Assembly: GCA_017484205.1 (NCBI GenBank)
Contig: JAFUTO010000013.1
Span: 1 to 64,000 of the forward strand
DNA from: Bacilli bacterium
Lineage (GTDB): Bacteria; Bacillota_I; Bacilli_A; RF39; UBA660
Reading direction: 5' to 3'
DNA: 64,000 bases
Shown: in pieces, positions 32,890 to 42,062 of the stretch
Layout: the number at the start of each line of letters is the position of its first letter
Position numbering within the stretch: position 1 is the first letter of the stretch
Position numbers and translations under genes: made by a program
The notes under the pieces: generated by a model
The model's database searches: none
What the model was told of the DNA's origin: nothing
Seen by the model: only the letters and a program-made list of their open reading frames with translations

Positions 32890-35778
32890 ATGAAGAAGAA
32901 AATAATTGAGATGGTTATGTTATTTATTTTAGGAATTTTTATTACACCACTTGTGGCATCAGCTGAAAGCACTGCACATATAAGTGGTTCAGATTCTTAT
33001 GAAAAATTACCAAGCAATTTTAAATTACAACAATATGCTGGAAAATATACATACCAAAGTAAAAATCAAATTGACGATACAATTGCAAATGGAGATTCAG
33101 TAGCTAAAATAAAAAATGGTGTTTTAACATCCACTGCAATGATTAGTATTCTTTATGATATGGATACAGGTGAATGGGTTTACTGTTTACAACCATCAAC
33201 TGAACTTAAAGATGGATATTTATATCAAGGTTATAGTGGTGAGGAAGCACTAACATATACAGGATTAACAGAAGAACAAAGAACAAGAATACATTTAATA
33301 GCATATTTTGGTTTTGGTTATCAAGATTCAAATCATAATCACATGGCTAGAATATGGTACTCTGTTGCCCAGAAAATGATATGGGAAACTGCAGGATATG
33401 AAATAAGATGGTTATATGATGTATATGATTCAACAAGTTATATTACAAAATACACTGCTGAAGAAGCTGAAATTGAAAGTTTAATTAATGAATATAATAA
33501 TTCATTTAATGTATCATTTGGTAAAGATGAATATGAAATTGATTTAGGTGAAACATTAACAATAACTGAAATACATAATAATTTGGCAGGTTTTAAAATT
33601 TCTTCTCAAAGTGATGGATTAAATGCGAGAATAGATGGTAATAGCATAATAATTAATCCAAGTAAAGTTGGAAAATATTTTACTTTAAGTTTAGAAAAGG
33701 AATATAAATATTTTGAAGCCCCATCAATTATATATCATAGAAATGATTCACAAGATGTATTTAAAGTTGGCTATTTAGATCCAGTAGATTTGGAATTAAC
33801 TATAAATGTAAATGGTGGAAAAATAGCAATCCATAAAGTAGATAGTAAAACTAATACAAATGTAGCACAGGGATCTGCAACTTTAAAGGATGCTAAATAT
33901 GGTATTTATGATAGCAATGATAATCTAATTTATACATTAACTACTGATGGAAATGGTTATGCTATAAGTGACTATTTACCAAAATTAGACACATATAAAG
34001 TAAAAGAAATTAGTTCAAGTAAAGGTTATAATTTGGATGATAATGTTTACTATGTAGATGTTGATTCATCAGGAACTTATGATGTAAATGTTCCAGAGAA
34101 AGTTATCGAAAATTATATAAGTATTTTAAAACAATATGATTTTGTTGATGGCAATACAACATTCTTAAATGCAGAGGAAGGCATTACTTTTGAAATATAT
34201 GATTCAAGTAATCAAAAGTATAAAGAGATAGTAACTGATAAAAATGGTTATGCAACTACTGCTTTGCCCTATGGTGTTTATAGATTTCATCAAGTAAATA
34301 GTCATACTGGTTTTGAAAAGATTTATGATTTTTATGTGACAGTAGATGAAAATTCTGAAAAGGAACAATATTATAATATCTTAAATAATAAAATATCTGC
34401 ATATCTTCAAGTATATAAAATAGATCAAGAGACAGGCAATGTTATAGCTTTGGCAGGTACTGAATTTAAAATATTAAATACTGATACTAATCAATATGTT
34501 AGTCAATATGTATCAGGTCATGTATATGATACTTTCGTTACTGATGAAGATGGAAAGTTTATGACTTATCTTAAGTTAGAAAGTGGTAACTATAAGTTAA
34601 TAGAAGTTTCAAGTCCAACAAATTATTTGTTAAATGATAATGGTTTAGATTTTAGTATAGGTGAGGATACTCATTTTGCTTATACAACTTATGGAGCTGT
34701 TGTGACATTAAGATTTAGTGATAAAGCTATTAAAGGAAAAATAGAAGTTCATAAAACAGGTGAGTCAGTAATTATTAATAATGGAACTATTGGATATGAA
34801 GAAATCCCATTAAAAGATACTAAATTTAATGTCTATGCTAGTGAAGATATTCTATCAGCTGATGGTAATTATTTATATTATAGTAAGGATCAGTTAGTAG
34901 ATACTATTACAACTGATGGCAATGGATATGCTATTAGTAAAGAATTGTATTTAGGATCTTATTATATTGTTGAGGTTTCAACAAACTATGATTATGTTTT
35001 AGATAGTGAGCCTTATTATTTTACTTTAACTGCTATTGATAATAAAACAAGCATTGTATATGAAAGTTATAGTAAGTTAAATAAAATCAAAAAGGGTACA
35101 TTAAATTTTAGCAAATTAGACTTTTCTGATAGTAATCCTTTACCAAATACAAAAATTGAGGTATATACTGATACCAATTTATTAATTTGGTCAGGTATAA
35201 CTGATGAATTTGGAAAAATTGTTATAAATGATATTCCAAAAGGTAAATATTGCATATTGGAAAAAGAGGCACCTGAAGGATATATTTTAAATGAAGAAAA
35301 GATGTGTTTTGAAATTAAAGATAACAATGAAGTTATTAAATCAACTATGTTAAATAAAAAAATAGAAGGATCTTTAGAATTTAGTAAATTAGATTTTTCT
35401 ACTAATGAACCAATTCCAAATACAAGAATAGAAATATATAAAATTGTTGAAGATAAAGATGAATTAGTCTTTGAAGGATTAACAGATGATAAAGGACAAA
35501 TAATTATAGAAGAATTAGAATATGGAAAGTATTATATTTTAGAAAAAGCCACAGCATCATCTGACTATATTTTAAATGAAGAAAAGATGTACTTTGAAAT
35601 ATTAGAAGATGGCGAGGTAATAAAAGCTACTATGTTTAATGATAGAGTAATAATTGAAGTACCAGATACTCTTCTTAATGAATTCGACTATAAGAGTTAT
35701 ATAGCAATAACTTTTATATTAGCTGGAGTAGGTTTGATATTTTATGAATCAATTAAAAAAGATAAAAATAATATTTAG
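32890..35778 (+). CDS. SpaA/CnaB multi-domain adhesin with sortase signal
   Basis: 962 aa cell-wall-anchored protein. After a signal peptide (about 1-25) there is a thioester-adhesin-type region (VYCLQPSTELKDGYLYQG near 98-115). Six CnaB/SpaA-type beta domains follow from about residue 310, each starting like KGKIEVHK or GSLEFSKLD and ending in an EVS/LEKE segment. The C-terminus has VPDTL, a membrane span and a charged tail, a sortase signal with V in place of L. It likely binds neighbouring cells or host surfaces during mating. It overlaps the sortase gene by 35 bp. Confidence 0.85.
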   Translation: MKKKIIEMVMLFILGIFITPLVASAESTAHISGSDSYEKLPSNFKLQQYAGKYTYQSKNQIDDTIANGDSVAKIKNGVLTSTAMISILYDMDTGEWVYCLQPSTELKDGYLYQGYSGEEALTYTGLTEEQRTRIHLIAYFGFGYQDSNHNHMARIWYSVAQKMIWETAGYEIRWLYDVYDSTSYITKYTAEEAEIESLINEYNNSFNVSFGKDEYEIDLGETLTITEIHNNLAGFKISSQSDGLNARIDGNSIIINPSKVGKYFTLSLEKEYKYFEAPSIIYHRNDSQDVFKVGYLDPVDLELTINVNGGKIAIHKVDSKTNTNVAQGSATLKDAKYGIYDSNDNLIYTLTTDGNGYAISDYLPKLDTYKVKEISSSKGYNLDDNVYYVDVDSSGTYDVNVPEKVIENYISILKQYDFVDGNTTFLNAEEGITFEIYDSSNQKYKEIVTDKNGYATTALPYGVYRFHQVNSHTGFEKIYDFYVTVDENSEKEQYYNILNNKISAYLQVYKIDQETGNVIALAGTEFKILNTDTNQYVSQYVSGHVYDTFVTDEDGKFMTYLKLESGNYKLIEVSSPTNYLLNDNGLDFSIGEDTHFAYTTYGAVVTLRFSDKAIKGKIEVHKTGESVIINNGTIGYEEIPLKDTKFNVYASEDILSADGNYLYYSKDQLVDTITTDGNGYAISKELYLGSYYIVEVSTNYDYVLDSEPYYFTLTAIDNKTSIVYESYSKLNKIKKGTLNFSKLDFSDSNPLPNTKIEVYTDTNLLIWSGITDEFGKIVINDIPKGKYCILEKEAPEGYILNEEKMCFEIKDNNEVIKSTMLNKKIEGSLEFSKLDFSTNEPIPNTRIEIYKIVEDKDELVFEGLTDDKGQIIIEELEYGKYYILEKATASSDYILNEEKMYFEILEDGEVIKATMFNDRVIIEVPDTLLNEFDYKSYIAITFILAGVGLIFYESIKKDKNNI

Positions 35779-36355
35779 CATATTATTAATTTTGATTAGT
35801 GGTTATATTTTATTAGATAATGAATTAAAACATCAACAAGAGCAACAAAATGAGCAAGAATTAATTGAAGAATATTACGAAAGAGAAGTTATAGATGAAA
35901 CTATTCCATCTACTGATGCAACTGAAATAGTAGAAGAAGTTAAAGAGCAAATAAATTATATTGCTGTACTTAAAATCCCTAAAATTGATTTAGTTAAAGG
36001 TCTAGTAGATAGAAATAGTTATTTTAATAATGTGAATTATAATATTCAAATATTAGATTCATCTGATATGCCAGACAAAGAAAATGGTAATATTATATTA
36101 GCTTCACATACGGGCACTTCTAAAGTGGCTTTTTTTAGACACATAGATAGACTTGTAATAGGTGATGAAATAATTTTAGATTATAAAAATAAAACATATA
36201 CATATAAGATTACTGATATTTATGATATTGAGAAAACTGGTAAAGCTTATATAAAACGAAATAAAGATATTAATACATTAACATTAATATCATGTAGATT
36301 CAGAACAAATAAACAAATTATTATAATTTCTGAATTAATGATGAAGGAGGAATAA
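35744..36355 (+). CDS. Sortase (class C/D-like)
   Basis: 203 aa transpeptidase. An N-terminal membrane anchor (about 7-24) precedes the sortase barrel with the catalytic His in LASHTGTSK (about 119), Cys in LTLISCRF (about 179) and Arg in the following FRTNK. It links the VPDTL-bearing adhesin encoded just upstream to the wall or assembles it into fibres. The start overlaps the adhesin's tail, showing dedicated pairing. Confidence 0.85.
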   Translation: MNQLKKIKIIFSILLILISGYILLDNELKHQQEQQNEQELIEEYYEREVIDETIPSTDATEIVEEVKEQINYIAVLKIPKIDLVKGLVDRNSYFNNVNYNIQILDSSDMPDKENGNIILASHTGTSKVAFFRHIDRLVIGDEIILDYKNKTYTYKITDIYDIEKTGKAYIKRNKDINTLTLISCRFRTNKQIIIISELMMKEE

Positions 36356-36357
36356 AT

Positions 36358-36993
36358 ATGAAAAAATTGAATAATAAAGAAGAAAAAGATAAAGAAAAGA
36401 AAAATAAGAAGAAAACATTTATTGTAGCAGGAATAAGTGTATTAACTATATTAAGTGGAACACTTGCATATTTTACAACTAGTACAAATTTTAAAAATGA
36501 TTTTAAATCAGGATTATATCAAGCAAATGTAGTTGAAACTTTTGTTGCACCAACTAATTGGACACCTGGAGATACAACAGCAAAGGAAATTAAAGTAACT
36601 AATAATGGCAGTATCACAATGGCAGTTCGTGCTAAATATACTGAAAAATGGACTAGTAAAGATGGAACTAATCTATCTTTAAAAGATTCAAATAACAATG
36701 TAGCATCTATTATTAATTTTAATACAGGATGGACAAAAGATAGTGACGGGTATTACTATTACGGTTCTAAATCTAGTTTAACTAAATTAGAGCCTAATCA
36801 AACTTCAACATCATTTATAAGTGGTGTTACATTTAATAGTAATATTGTTGCCGATATAAAAGAAACTAAAAGTGCTGATGGTAAAACTGTTACATATACA
36901 TCAACCGGAAAAGGTTATGACAATGCTACATACACTTTAACTATCACAATTGATACTGTCCAATACAATCAAGCAATTAATGTTTGGAATTAG
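36358..36993 (+). CDS. TasA/BsaA-like SipW-dependent surface protein
   Basis: 211 aa. A Lys-rich start and a membrane segment end at GTLAYFTTSTNF, the SipW-type cleavage context of TasA, CalY/camelysin and BsaA proteins. FVAPTNWTPGD and KEIKVTNNGSITMAVRAKYTEKW then match the beta-rich fibre domain. It probably forms matrix fibres at the cell surface. The dedicated signal peptidase gene follows at once, and the sortase is 3 bp upstream. Confidence 0.75.
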   Translation: MKKLNNKEEKDKEKKNKKKTFIVAGISVLTILSGTLAYFTTSTNFKNDFKSGLYQANVVETFVAPTNWTPGDTTAKEIKVTNNGSITMAVRAKYTEKWTSKDGTNLSLKDSNNNVASIINFNTGWTKDSDGYYYYGSKSSLTKLEPNQTSTSFISGVTFNSNIVADIKETKSADGKTVTYTSTGKGYDNATYTLTITIDTVQYNQAINVWN

Positions 36994-37001
36994 GAGTTAA
37001 C

Positions 37002-37490
37002 ATGTTTAGAAAAATAAAAAATATATTATTAAGAATAATATATATTTTACTTATAATATATTTGTTAATATTTGTGCCTACTTTGTGGGGCAAAAAGCCA
37101 TTAGTAATTGTATCAGGGTCTATGGAACCAGTTTTAAAAGTTGGTGGAATAGTCTATTATAAAGATTATGCTATTAATGATTTCAAAGAGGGTGATATTG
37201 TTGTATATAAAATTCCTAGTGATATCATCTCACATAGATTAGTAAATATTACGGACAATGGATTAATTACTAAAGGCGATATGAATAATACTTATGATAA
37301 TATTCTCATAACAGAGGATATTATTTTAGGTTTAGCAAATAATTGGTCGATTGCATATATTGGCTATTACGCACATTTTATTTACACGCATAAATATTTA
37401 TTAATAATTACTATATTATTAATTATAACTGATGTTATAGTAGAAAAATATCAAAGCAAAAAGAAGGTGATAAGTAATGAAAAAAGTTAA
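37002..37490 (+). CDS. SipW-type signal peptidase I
   Basis: 162 aa. An N-terminal span is followed by the serine of SGSMEPVL (about residue 38), then GDIVVYK and SHRLVN in place of the Lys box. The catalytic His marks the ER/SipW branch rather than the Ser-Lys LepB type. A second span lies near the C-terminus. It would process the TasA-like protein and probably the next protein. ATG 37002 follows AGGAG; the overlap with the previous gene and the next start shows one operon. Confidence 0.85.
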   Translation: MFRKIKNILLRIIYILLIIYLLIFVPTLWGKKPLVIVSGSMEPVLKVGGIVYYKDYAINDFKEGDIVVYKIPSDIISHRLVNITDNGLITKGDMNNTYDNILITEDIILGLANNWSIAYIGYYAHFIYTHKYLLIITILLIITDVIVEKYQSKKKVISNEKS

Positions 37491-38388
37491 ATTATTATTT
37501 CTAGTAATAATAGCATTTCTTATATCATCTTTAGCTACTACATCTACATACTATACAACTAGTACAAACTTTACTAATAAATTTAATAGTAAGGTAAATA
37601 ATGTGTCTATTGATTTTAAAACTAGTAGCAGTGATTTAGTTTATGGAACTAATTCGCATATATCAGGAAATAATATATATTTACCTAATATTAATAGAGC
37701 AGGATATAGTTTTCTTGGTTATGGTGAAATTAATAAAAATGTAACATACTATGGTGGAAGATATGTTTCTATAAGTGAAATTAATAATAAATCTTTAGAA
37801 GCAAAGTATAGTTTAACTAATTATACAATAGGGTATATATTAAATGGTGGTACTGTAAGTAGAAGTAACCCTACAACATATACAATAGAAACCAATACAT
37901 TTACATTAAATAATCCTAGTAGAACAGGATATACATTCAAAGGTTGGTCTGGAACAGGTATTGCAGATAAATCTACATCAGTAACAATACCAAAGAATTC
38001 AAATGGAAATAGAAGTTATACAGCTAATTTTGTGGATGACATTGCACCAAATGTAAAAAATATTTCTATTTCAACTTTAAGAAGATCTACTTCTGAAGAG
38101 TGTCAAAATACTTCTACATATCGAGTTGCTATTGAAGTTAAAATGTTAGAACAAGGAACTGGCTTTGACCATTATAATGTGTCTTTAACAGCAGTTGGAG
38201 ATGCACATGGTACGGGTTTTGATGTATCAGCAGGTGCAATAACAACTAATAATTCCGATGGTACTATAACGGTAAGAGCAGAAGATACTTGCTGGGTTGG
38301 TGATATAACAAGAAGTGTACAATTAAAAACTTGCGATAAAGCAGGTAATTGTACAACTAATACTAATAATTATTATATCGGTTTGTAA
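37477..38388 (+). CDS. Secreted InlB-B-repeat surface protein, SipW-type signal
   Basis: 303 aa. The signal region ends TYYTTSTNFTNKF, nearly the same cleavage context as the TasA-like protein two genes upstream, so the SipW peptidase probably processes it. Two InlB B-repeat units follow (YSFLGYGE near 80 and GYTFKGWSGTG near 150, each preceded by a beta hairpin). The C-terminal part (about 188-303) looks like a bacterial Ig-type domain with Cys residues. No LPxTG signal. Confidence 0.7.
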   Translation: MKKVKLLFLVIIAFLISSLATTSTYYTTSTNFTNKFNSKVNNVSIDFKTSSSDLVYGTNSHISGNNIYLPNINRAGYSFLGYGEINKNVTYYGGRYVSISEINNKSLEAKYSLTNYTIGYILNGGTVSRSNPTTYTIETNTFTLNNPSRTGYTFKGWSGTGIADKSTSVTIPKNSNGNRSYTANFVDDIAPNVKNISISTLRRSTSEECQNTSTYRVAIEVKMLEQGTGFDHYNVSLTAVGDAHGTGFDVSAGAITTNNSDGTITVRAEDTCWVGDITRSVQLKTCDKAGNCTTNTNNYYIGL

Positions 38389-38508
38389 TTATATATTAAA
38401 ATAATACAAAAAATATTATTGTTCAAAATCTTAATGTCTATGGTAACAGTATGACTTTAGTAATTATAATAATAAAAAATGATAAAGAGAAATGGAGGAA
38501 AGATATAA

Positions 38509-38910
38509 ATGAATAATGAAAAAGAAACAAGAAATTCAACAAATAAATTTGAATTAGAAGGGAATGTAGGAAATATAAGTGATATCTATACAAATCAAAA
38601 TGGAAAGAAAACATTAAGATTTGATTTAGGGCAAAATAACAATGGAAATACTCAATTTGTACCGATTGTTTTAAAGGGAGAATTAGTTAATACTTATGGT
38701 AGTGAAATCCAAAAAGGCGATTGGCTTTCTATAAAAGGTAGAATATCTACTTATCAAAAGGAAGTTGAGAGAAATGGAAAAACTACTAAAGAAAAAGTGA
38801 TTGAAATTATTGGTTTTGAAATCGCTGATAGAACTAATGATAAATTATATACTTCTGATGGCAAAGTTGAAGAATTAGAAAAGAAAAATACTGATATGGA
38901 AAGAGAATAG
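38509..38910 (+). CDS. Single-stranded DNA-binding (SSB-like) protein
   Basis: 133 aa OB-fold. The N-terminal strand FELEGNVGNIS, the central FVPIVLKGELVNTYGSEIQKGDWLSIKGRI and ISTYQKEV segments match SSB. The usual acidic DDDIPF-like tip is missing; the tail is KNTDMERE. It likely protects the transferred strand in conjugation. GGAGGA precedes the ATG. About 120 bp with no gene lie upstream. Confidence 0.8.
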   Translation: MNNEKETRNSTNKFELEGNVGNISDIYTNQNGKKTLRFDLGQNNNGNTQFVPIVLKGELVNTYGSEIQKGDWLSIKGRISTYQKEVERNGKTTKEKVIEIIGFEIADRTNDKLYTSDGKVEELEKKNTDMERE

Positions 38911-38914
38911 TATT

Positions 38915-39394
38915 ATGCAAAAATATGATTATGAAATATTAAATTATTGGAATGATAATGATGATTTGTATGTAGATTATGTAGTTACCAATAAAGAAAC
39001 AGACGAACAAGCACACGCTTGTACTTTGTTAAATACTGATATGATAGAAGATTATATATCTAAAAGTAACATAGATGATGAATTAATTAGTATTATTAGT
39101 AAAAGTGATGGTAATGAGTTTAATCTTCCTAAAACGAGTGAATTACATAAAATTACTTATGATATATTTAAAGAATTGTGCGATTCGGATAACAATATGT
39201 TGTGGGTAGAAGAATATGATGACTTTGAAAGGTTAAATCTTAATGATAATACTTATAAATTATTATATGAAGATATTAATAAATACCATCTTAATGATTA
39301 TTTTGAACAAACAGGTAAAACATTAACTGTTTATGGCGGTTTACAATGCTGTTTTAATGATGATTTAGCTAGGGGTGATAACTATGAGAGATAA
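38915..39394 (+). CDS. Hypothetical acidic ICE protein, 159 aa
   Basis: Family not recognised. It is acidic (many D/E/N) with no membrane segment, and begins KYDYEILNYWNDNDDLYVDYVV. Four bases separate it from ssb, and it overlaps the next gene by 11 bp, so it belongs to the transfer operon. Its acidity and place fit a DNA-mimic or single-strand-DNA partner, but nothing proves it. Confidence 0.4.
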   Translation: MQKYDYEILNYWNDNDDLYVDYVVTNKETDEQAHACTLLNTDMIEDYISKSNIDDELISIISKSDGNEFNLPKTSELHKITYDIFKELCDSDNNMLWVEEYDDFERLNLNDNTYKLLYEDINKYHLNDYFEQTGKTLTVYGGLQCCFNDDLARGDNYER

Positions 39395-40055
39395 TTTGAA
39401 AAAAGGACAAGCATTTATTGGGCAAGACGGTGAAAAGTATTACTTTTTAGGACTTGATTATGACGATCAAGTCCTTTTCACTACTTTAGATTTATGGACT
39501 GATAAAGAGCAAAGTTATATGGAAAAAAGTAATTTATTTATTAAAGAAGTATTAGATGAGAAATCTGAATTAATTGAAAATACTGCTTGGTATTATCAAT
39601 CAATGAAAGAGTTTTCAAATTCAACAATAAATGAAAAAGTAAAACGATGTTTAGATATTATAGATAACTCAAATACTGATGAATTAAAGTTACAACCATT
39701 AAAGATAGGTGGTTTAGTTCGTGGTCAAGCATATAGCAAAGAGGTTAATCAATATTATGAAGTAATTGGTTTCATTGTTGAAAATAATATATATTTCAAA
39801 GGTGATTTGAAAGCAAATCAAAAAGGTTTTTTTGCAATTTATCATTCTAATTGTGAAAATAGTGTTCCATTAATTTTTGAGAGAAGTCTTGATGAGAATG
39901 ATAATTCATTTGATTGTAAACATTTTGTTGCAGGCAATGATGATATAGTAGATATTAATGATTTTATTTTATCTAAAGATTCAGTTAATGCTGGATTAGA
40001 TGAAAATAGCAAAAGTAGATTAAAAGAAGAAATATATAATGATATGACTAAATAA
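39384..40055 (+). CDS. Hypothetical ICE protein, 223 aa
   Basis: Family not recognised. It is soluble, with two similar-looking halves: KKGQAFIGQDGEKYYFLGLDYD near the start and GLVRGQAYSKEVNQYYEVIGFI in the middle, suggesting an internal duplication of a small beta-rich domain. ATG 39384 follows AGGGGTGA; the upstream GTG overlaps that site. Position in the transfer operon suggests a regulatory or relaxosome role. Confidence 0.4.
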   Translation: MRDNLKKGQAFIGQDGEKYYFLGLDYDDQVLFTTLDLWTDKEQSYMEKSNLFIKEVLDEKSELIENTAWYYQSMKEFSNSTINEKVKRCLDIIDNSNTDELKLQPLKIGGLVRGQAYSKEVNQYYEVIGFIVENNIYFKGDLKANQKGFFAIYHSNCENSVPLIFERSLDENDNSFDCKHFVAGNDDIVDINDFILSKDSVNAGLDENSKSRLKEEIYNDMTK

Positions 40056-40072
40056 AAGGAAAGGGTGATGTA

Positions 40073-40351
40073 ATGAATTTATTTAATATATTAGAAATCC
40101 AACAATTAGAGGGTGGAACATATACAGTTGATACTATATTAACAGTAATTAAGCAAATTACTGATTGGGCAATAGTAATAGGCATATCACTTGCAGGTGT
40201 AGCAGTTGTAATTAGTTTTATTATATATACTATTGGTGACATTGACCAAAAGCAAAGAGTCAAACCTAGAATAGTACAAACACTTTTAGGTCTAGCAGGT
40301 ATAATTATTTCAGTATCATTAGTAAATGTCATAATAAGACTATTTATATAG
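40073..40351 (+). CDS. VirB2/TrbC-like pilin
   Basis: 92 aa. Two membrane spans (about 27-52 and 66-90) with a short basic loop KQRVKPRIVQT between them, and a short N-terminal part, fit VirB2/TrbC-type subunits of type IV secretion. Its position directly before the VirB6-like gene supports this. AAAGGGTGATG precedes the ATG. Confidence 0.7.
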   Translation: MNLFNILEIQQLEGGTYTVDTILTVIKQITDWAIVIGISLAGVAVVISFIIYTIGDIDQKQRVKPRIVQTLLGLAGIIISVSLVNVIIRLFI

Positions 40352-40358
40352 GTGTTAA

Positions 40359-41747
40359 ATGACTAAAGTATTTGATTTGTTAAGAAGTTTAGGCTGGTAT
40401 ATAGTTAATTTTATATATAAACTAATTGACACAGTATTTTTAATTGTAAAAAAATTAAATGTGTTTGATATAATTGGCTCATTATCAAATAATCAAGTGT
40501 TTGTAGGCTTATATAAAGGTATTATGGCAATAGCTGTAACTTTATTTGCATTATTTATTGTATGGCGATTTATAAATAAACTATTAGATCAAGATGAAGA
40601 AAACTCATTTAGAAATATAATGATTGAAATAATGAAATGTGGGGCACTTATTATGATGTCCACTTTTTTATTTGTTCAAGTTTCTAATTTTTCCATTAAA
40701 CTATCAAATTATACAGGCAATATATTTGAAAGTAGCACTAATCAAACAATGAGTGATTCAATGCTTACAATGTTTATATCTTATAATGATGATTATAAAA
40801 ATAGCGATAAGTTTAATGAATCAAAAAGTATTTCAGATAGTGTATCAGATGGAAGTTTTAATAGTGATGAATTATATATATCAAAATATGTTACAAAATC
40901 TCGTGTAATACTATCTGATGAAAAAGATTATAAGTATGATATAAACTGGATTTTAGCAATACTATGTGGTGGTTTTTTCTTATATAGTTTATTCTTTGCA
41001 TCCATCATGTTGGGGCGAAGGCAAATAGAGTTTTTATTTCTGTTTTTAATTTCACCAATAGTATTTGCCACATCTATATGTAATAAACAAAGAAGAGGTG
41101 CTGTAATAGAACAATTAGTATCACTTACATTACAAAGCTCAGTAGTAATGTTAATAGTTAGCCTAAGTGTTATGGTTATGCAAGAAGTTAATAATACAAC
41201 TTTCTTCAGCGATTCATCAATGAATGTAGTTGCTAAAGTTTTACTATATTTAGGTTGTGGAACTTTTATACTTACAGGTAGTCAAGTTATAAATAGATTT
41301 ATTGGTGCAAATGTAAGTGCAGCAAGTGGTAGAGAACAATTAATGTCATTAATGGGATATGGTAAAGTTGCAGGAACTGCAGGTGCTATTGCAGGTGCTA
41401 CTGCTTTAGGTGGTGGATTACTTGCAACAGGTGGTGTTATGAAAGCAGGCGGTTTAATTGGCTCTAATGCTTTATCAAAGGTTGGAGCAACATTAGGAGC
41501 TTTTGGTGCTGTGGATACTTCAAGTGGTGCAAGACCTACAAGAATGCAAAAAATAGCAAGTACATTGGGAACAAAGATGTATATGGCTGGACAAAATGGA
41601 CTTAAAAGAGATTCAGGAAAATCAAAGTTCAGTCCAAGTAATGCATTCATTAATGCAGGTGCAAGTAGTCTTAATAGTGCTATAAGGACAGTTGTTCCTA
41701 GAGCATCATATAATACTGCTTATTATAGAAGAAGGAAAAGCTTGTAA
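40359..41747 (+). CDS. VirB6-like multi-span channel protein
   Basis: 462 aa. Six or more membrane spans in residues 20-325 (several strongly hydrophobic, one with FLFLISPIVFATS) precede a Gly/Ala-rich C-terminal region (about 325-400; the span GAIAGATALGGGL is typical) and a basic tail. This is the layout of TrbL/VirB6 channel proteins in Gram-positive ICEs. Eight bases separate it from the pilin gene. Confidence 0.8.
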   Translation: MTKVFDLLRSLGWYIVNFIYKLIDTVFLIVKKLNVFDIIGSLSNNQVFVGLYKGIMAIAVTLFALFIVWRFINKLLDQDEENSFRNIMIEIMKCGALIMMSTFLFVQVSNFSIKLSNYTGNIFESSTNQTMSDSMLTMFISYNDDYKNSDKFNESKSISDSVSDGSFNSDELYISKYVTKSRVILSDEKDYKYDINWILAILCGGFFLYSLFFASIMLGRRQIEFLFLFLISPIVFATSICNKQRRGAVIEQLVSLTLQSSVVMLIVSLSVMVMQEVNNTTFFSDSSMNVVAKVLLYLGCGTFILTGSQVINRFIGANVSAASGREQLMSLMGYGKVAGTAGAIAGATALGGGLLATGGVMKAGGLIGSNALSKVGATLGAFGAVDTSSGARPTRMQKIASTLGTKMYMAGQNGLKRDSGKSKFSPSNAFINAGASSLNSAIRTVVPRASYNTAYYRRRKSL

Positions 41748-41759
41748 AGGAGGTAATGT

Positions 41760-42062
41760 ATGTATATAACAGTTAAAACAATTAAGAGAAGTTTAGGTTT
41801 TAAGGGTATAGAAATATTAGATATTGCTATATCTTTTCCAATAATAGTATTATTTATATTGTTATTTTGTCTTACATCTTTAAAAATCCCATCATTAACA
41901 TTTTTAATGTTAGGTGCATTTTGTTTACTTCCTATTAACATTAGTAAAAAAAATAGAATGTATAAAATTATAGGACTTATATTTAGTTTTATTTTTAGAA
42001 CAAAGTATTTTGTCTATATCAATGATAAGGAGGAATACATAAATGAAGAAAACAAAAGTTGA
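41760..42062 (+). CDS. PrgI/VirB3-like membrane protein
   Basis: 100 aa. A basic N-terminus, two spans (about 22-43 and 47-63) close together, then a basic/amphipathic tail, as in PrgI family proteins. It is followed immediately, with overlap, by VirB4, the normal VirB3-VirB4 order. The second of two near ATGs (41760) is in frame; the first opens only a 6-codon frame. Confidence 0.75.
   Translation: MYITVKTIKRSLGFKGIEILDIAISFPIIVLFILLFCLTSLKIPSLTFLMLGAFCLLPINISKKNRMYKIIGLIFSFIFRTKYFVYINDKEEYINEENKS

Noticed and set aside
37477..38388. Sortase-anchored second adhesin
   Set aside because: No LPxTG-type signal or C-terminal span; the signal region is SipW-like instead.
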